From Dehalococcoidia bacterium (GTDB taxonomy: Bacteria > Chloroflexota > Dehalococcoidia > Lucifugimonadales > UBA3495), in NCBI GenBank assembly GCA_021295965.1, contig JAGWBI010000018.1:1-47099 (forward strand): a stretch of 47,099 nt of DNA. Direction: 5' to 3'. This document shows positions 44,451 to 47,099 of the stretch, in pieces. The notes beneath the pieces are model-generated. The model was given only the letters and a program-made list of their open reading frames with translations, was not told the DNA's origin and made no database searches. The position numbers and the translations under genes are program-made. The first letter of the stretch is position 1. Every line of letters begins with the position of its first letter.

Positions 44451-45533
44451 CTAGTCTCCGTCTTCATCGTAATCGAGGTCGTAATCATCGTCCGGTTCTG
44501 GGTCGAAGACCAGATTGCCACCGGACTGGCTGAGATAGTCATCCGCGAAATCCGCTTCCGCTGAGCGCGATGAGGCGACGCCCAGCTCGGCCAGCTTGCC
44601 CTGGAGTTCTTCCAGCGATTTCTGCCCGAAGTTGCGGATGTTCAAAAGGTCGTCAGCGCTCAAGTCAATGACCTGTCCGACCCGGTCCAGCTTGGCGCGC
44701 TTCAGGCAGTTGAGCGTGCGCGAAGAGAGGTCCAGACGCTCGATGGGCATGAGGTACACTTCCGAAGCCACGGTAATATTGCTCGTGTCCAAAGGAGCAT
44801 CGGTCGGACGGCTCAACTGGTTGAACATGAAGAAGTGCTGCACCAGGTTGTCCGAGGCCTCCTGGATAGCCGACAGCGGCGTCACTGCTCCATCGGTCCA
44901 CACCTGCAGGATCAGGCGTTCCCAGTCGGTCTGCTGGCCCACCATCATCCGCTCCACCGAGTATTCCACCTTGCGGACCGGGTTGTAGATGGCGTCAACG
45001 GGCAGCACGCCAACGGGCAGGCCGGCCATGTTGTCGCCCTGGGCTACCTGCTGGTAACCCTTGCCCGACTCGACGTTGAACTCGATTGACAGGTTCACAT
45101 TCGGATTGTCTAGGGTAGCCAGGTGCAGCTCCGGGTTGACGATCTGGTAGTCGCTGGCAGTGGAAATATCGCCGGCGCAGACGCGGCCCTCGCCGCTCAC
45201 GTCCAGACGCATCTTGCCGGTGCGCTTGGTCAATGCGTGGATACGGATACGCTTGACGCTCAGGAGGAGGTCCATAACCTCTTCCTTGACGCCGGGGATC
45301 ACGGTGTATTCGTGGGGGACCCCGTCGATTTTGACCCAAGTCACCGCAGTACCCTGGATGGAGCTGAGTAGCAGTCGCCGCAGCGGGTTCCCCACCGTGG
45401 TGGCGAATCCCCGTTCCAACGGCTCCAGGGCCACGCGGGCATACGTATCGCTGTTCTCGATCACCCGGATGGCGGGTGAAGGTATTTCCGGTTCCGGTTC
45501 CCGCAGAGGCGGGAGTATCTGAGGATCTAACAT
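44451..45533 (-). CDS. rpoA: RNA polymerase alpha subunit
   Basis: 360 aa. N-terminal dimerisation domain (about 25-240, with [19 protein letters not shown]) and a C-terminal DNA/activator-binding domain (about 265-325, [33 protein letters not shown]). Unlike most alpha subunits it ends with a strongly acidic tail of about 20 residues ([17 protein letters not shown]) after residue 340. That tail is likely flexible and could affect contacts with regulators; this is inference. Confidence 0.97.
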   Translation of the reverse strand: MLDPQILPPLREPEPEIPSPAIRVIENSDTYARVALEPLERGFATTVGNPLRRLLLSSIQGTAVTWVKIDGVPHEYTVIPGVKEEVMDLLLSVKRIRIHALTKRTGKMRLDVSGEGRVCAGDISTASDYQIVNPELHLATLDNPNVNLSIEFNVESGKGYQQVAQGDNMAGLPVGVLPVDAIYNPVRKVEYSVERMMVGQQTDWERLILQVWTDGAVTPLSAIQEASDNLVQHFFMFNQLSRPTDAPLDTSNITVASEVYLMPIERLDLSSRTLNCLKRAKLDRVGQVIDLSADDLLNIRNFGQKSLEELQGKLAELGVASSRSAEADFADDYLSQSGGNLVFDPEPDDDYDLDYDEDGD

Positions 45534-45541
45534 TCCGCTGC

Positions 45542-46168
45542 TTACCTTGAGTAGTACTCGACGATCAGGCGGGAGTTGATAGTATCGGGCAGTTCATTGT
45601 CGGCCGGCATGGAGATCACCTGACCCGCCATTTGAGTCAGGTCCAGGGTAATCCAGCTGGGTAGTGTCCGTTTGGGTAAGCCGTCGGTTCGGTCGGCGAA
45701 GAATTCGCGCCGCCTGGAGGTTTCGGTCCACGCGATGGTTTGCCCGGGCTTGACCAGGAAAGACGGGATATCCGTCTTGCGCCCGTTGACGGTGAAGTGG
45801 CCGTGTTGGACCATCTGGCGGGCCTGCTTGCGCGAGTCGGCAAACCCCAGCAGAAATATGACGTTGTCCAGCCGCCGCTCCAGCGTGCGGAGCAGGTTGT
45901 TGCCGGAGATGCCCGGGGCGTTGAAGGCGTCGTTCATGTACTTGCGGAACTGGCCTTCCATGATGCCGTACATCTGGCGGGCCTTCTGCTTTTCCCGCAG
46001 GTGCACCCCGTAATCCGAGACGCGACGCCGGCGGTTGCCTCCGCCTCCCGGCGGAACGTGGCGGCGCTCAATCGCGCAGCGCGGCGAGAAGCAGCGGTCG
46101 CCTTTCAGGAAGAGTTTCTCCCCGGCGCGGCGGCACAGGCGGCAAGAAGGTCCGGTATATCTGCCCAT
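45542..46168 (-). CDS. rpsD: 30S ribosomal protein S4, zinc-binding form
   Basis: 208 aa. Four Cys near the start (9, 12, 26, 31; CRLC then RCFSPRC) form the zinc-binding C+ form of S4. RTLERRLDNVIFLLGFADSRKQARQMVQHGH is the S4 RNA-binding domain. Sits between rpsK and rpoA. In many bacteria S4 represses this operon by binding its leader; I see no obvious pseudoknot site here. Confidence 0.97.
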   Translation of the reverse strand: MGRYTGPSCRLCRRAGEKLFLKGDRCFSPRCAIERRHVPPGGGGNRRRRVSDYGVHLREKQKARQMYGIMEGQFRKYMNDAFNAPGISGNNLLRTLERRLDNVIFLLGFADSRKQARQMVQHGHFTVNGRKTDIPSFLVKPGQTIAWTETSRRREFFADRTDGLPKRTLPSWITLDLTQMAGQVISMPADNELPDTINSRLIVEYYSR

Positions 46169-46224
46169 GTTTTCCTGTCCGTTGGTGGTGTGAAGGGTCG
46201 GGGTCTTTGCAAAGCCCTTTACAT

Positions 46225-46279
46225 CCGCTCATGGTGAGCTTGTCGAACCATAGTCCTTCGACAGGCTCAGGACGAGCGG
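46225..46279. repeat. Inverted repeat, CCGCTCAT..GTCGAA family, inside the ribosomal operon
   Basis: Arms 46225-46247 and 46257-46279 in inverse orientation, 19 of 23 positions paired, spacer 9 bases. Same family as 34312-34377. It is within the 162-base gap between rpsK and rpsD, so it is transcribed as a hairpin in the operon mRNA. Confidence 0.8.
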
Positions 46280-46330
46280 GGCAAGGTTATTCCATGACTT
46301 TGACAAGGCTCCGGTGAAGGTTAGCGTGGA

Positions 46331-46714
46331 TTACACCCGTCGCCGTTTCGGCGGGCGAACGCCGTTGTGGGGTATGGGAGTAACGTCCCTGATGCTGTTG
46401 ACGTTGAGGCCGGCGCCCTGGAGCGCACGGATGGCGGGTTCGCGGCCTGAGCCGGGGCCCTTGATGTACACGTCAATGTTCCGCATACCCATGTCCACGC
46501 CCCGTCGGGCGACCTGTTCGGCGGCCCGTTGCGCGGCGAAGGCGGTGCCCTTGCGGGAGCCACGGAAGCCGGCGGTGCCGGAACTGCCGGAAGCCACCAC
46601 GTTGCCGTCCGGGTCAGTCAGGCTGACCAGGGTGTTGTTAAAGGTGGAGTAGATGTAGGCGCGGCCCTGTGGTATGGACCGGCGCTCACGGCGACGGGCA
46701 CGTGGTCGGGGCAT
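46331..46714 (-). CDS. rpsK: 30S ribosomal protein S11
   Basis: 127 aa. [36 protein letters not shown] and the C-terminal [19 protein letters not shown] are diagnostic. Between rpsM and rpsD as in the alpha operon. Confidence 0.98.
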   Translation of the reverse strand: MPRPRARRRERRSIPQGRAYIYSTFNNTLVSLTDPDGNVVASGSSGTAGFRGSRKGTAFAAQRAAEQVARRGVDMGMRNIDVYIKGPGSGREPAIRALQGAGLNVNSIRDVTPIPHNGVRPPKRRRV

Positions 46715-46730
46715 GGGAATTCCTCTCAGT

Positions 46731-46815
46731 CATTCCTGCCAAAGCAGGATTCCAGAATATTTTTCGACATTCCCGCGCTTGTTTCTCCGTCATTCTCGCG
46801 AAAGCGGGAATCCAA
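46731..46815. repeat. Pair of GGATTCC/GGAATCC-type repeats between rpsM and rpsK
   Basis: CATTCCTGCCAAAGCAGGATTCC (from 46731) has a CCTGC/GCAGG stem, and a second element CATTCTCGCGAAAGCGGGAATCC starts at 46790; a half copy CATTCCCGCG is at 46768. These fill most of the 107-base gap inside the operon. Related to the element at 38314. Confidence 0.75.
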
Positions 46816-46821
46816 GGCGGA

Positions 46822-47099
46822 TTACTTCTTCCCACCGGTGCGGCGGCCGCGGCCGGCAACGGTGCGCCGGGCGCCCTTGCGGGAGCGGGCGTTGGTCCGG
46901 GTGCGCTGGCCGTGCACGGGCAGGTTGCGGCGGTGTCGGAGGCCGCGATAGCTGCCGATGTCGATCAGCCGGCGGATGTTCTCGTTGTTCTCCCGCCGCA
47001 GGTCTCCCTCGGTAATGTAATCCTGGTCAACGACGACGCGGATGCGGTCAACTTCCGTCTCCGAAAGCTCGTTCATCCGTGGCGGCATATCCATGTCCA
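46822..47099 (-). CDS. rpsM: 30S ribosomal protein S13 (partial, N-terminus outside window)
   Basis: The frame continues past the right edge; about 30 N-terminal residues are missing. Visible: [65 protein letters not shown] and a basic Lys-Lys end. First visible gene of the minus-strand ribosomal cluster. Confidence 0.97.
   Translation of the reverse strand, partial: DMDMPPRMNELSETEVDRIRVVVDQDYITEGDLRRENNENIRRLIDIGSYRGLRHRRNLPVHGQRTRTNARSRKGARRTVAGRGRRTGGKK

Overview
The window is a GC-rich, gene-dense bacterial chromosome segment with no rRNA, tRNA, CRISPR array or insertion sequence that I can see. The mix of gene families suggests a Chloroflexota lineage, perhaps Dehalococcoidia/SAR202-like. 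It combines CaiB/BaiF CoA-transferase, luciferase-like monooxygenase, enolase-superfamily, solitary molybdopterin dehydrogenase and M24 peptidase genes with Gram-positive-like housekeeping order. This placement is inference from content and gene order; no marker phylogeny could be run.

Layout. 1-4.5 kb: the end of a membrane-anchored protein, then a minus-strand pyrG-fsa-rho cluster. 4.7-8.4 kb: lepA followed by four accessory genes ending in a PIN toxin whose probable antitoxin is fused to a decayed retropepsin-like domain. 8.5-11.4 kb: an ATP-grasp/transglutaminase/half-length alpha-E cluster. 11.4-14.6 kb: three retropepsin-like proteases, a luciferase-like monooxygenase, a DUF4268 protein and a small unknown protein. 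14.7-19.7 kb: an enolase-superfamily enzyme, a second alpha-E/ATP-grasp pair and an L-2-hydroxyglutarate oxidase. 19.8-22.7 kb: a compact four-gene operon with two nuclease-like proteins, a helical protein and an unknown protein; it is the best candidate for an undescribed system. 22.8-29.6 kb: a lone xanthine-dehydrogenase-type large subunit, a CoA-transferase/pseudo-SDR/M24 peptidase operon and a YceI lipoprotein. 29.7-37.1 kb: a methionine-cycle cluster led by a SAM-I riboswitch and terminator: mtnA, an arylsulfotransferase-like gene, a membrane protein, a frameshifted mtnP, a rhodanese, ahcY and metK. 37.2-42.3 kb: two RDD membrane proteins, a stand-alone EVS-type nuclease-like paralogue, a phosphohexomutase, a HEPN gene with a degenerate MNT partner, a CcdA-like protein and a coiled-coil protein with tandem repeats. 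42.3-47.1 kb (minus strand): rpsM'-rpsK-rpsD-rpoA-rplQ-truA-rplM-rpsI.

How the genes work together. SAM made by MetK is used for methylation and polyamine-type chemistry. AhcY recycles S-adenosylhomocysteine, and MtnP with MtnA returns methylthioadenosine toward methionine. The riboswitch lets SAM shut off mtnA and probably the genes after it. The two ATP-grasp/alpha-E loci resemble predicted peptide-synthesis systems. Accessory modules sit between housekeeping operons, and several boundaries carry copies of a short perfect palindrome (arm GTAGGGGCGAATAA), in two cases carrying the stop codon of a gene. Other short inverted repeats occur even inside the ribosomal-protein operon.
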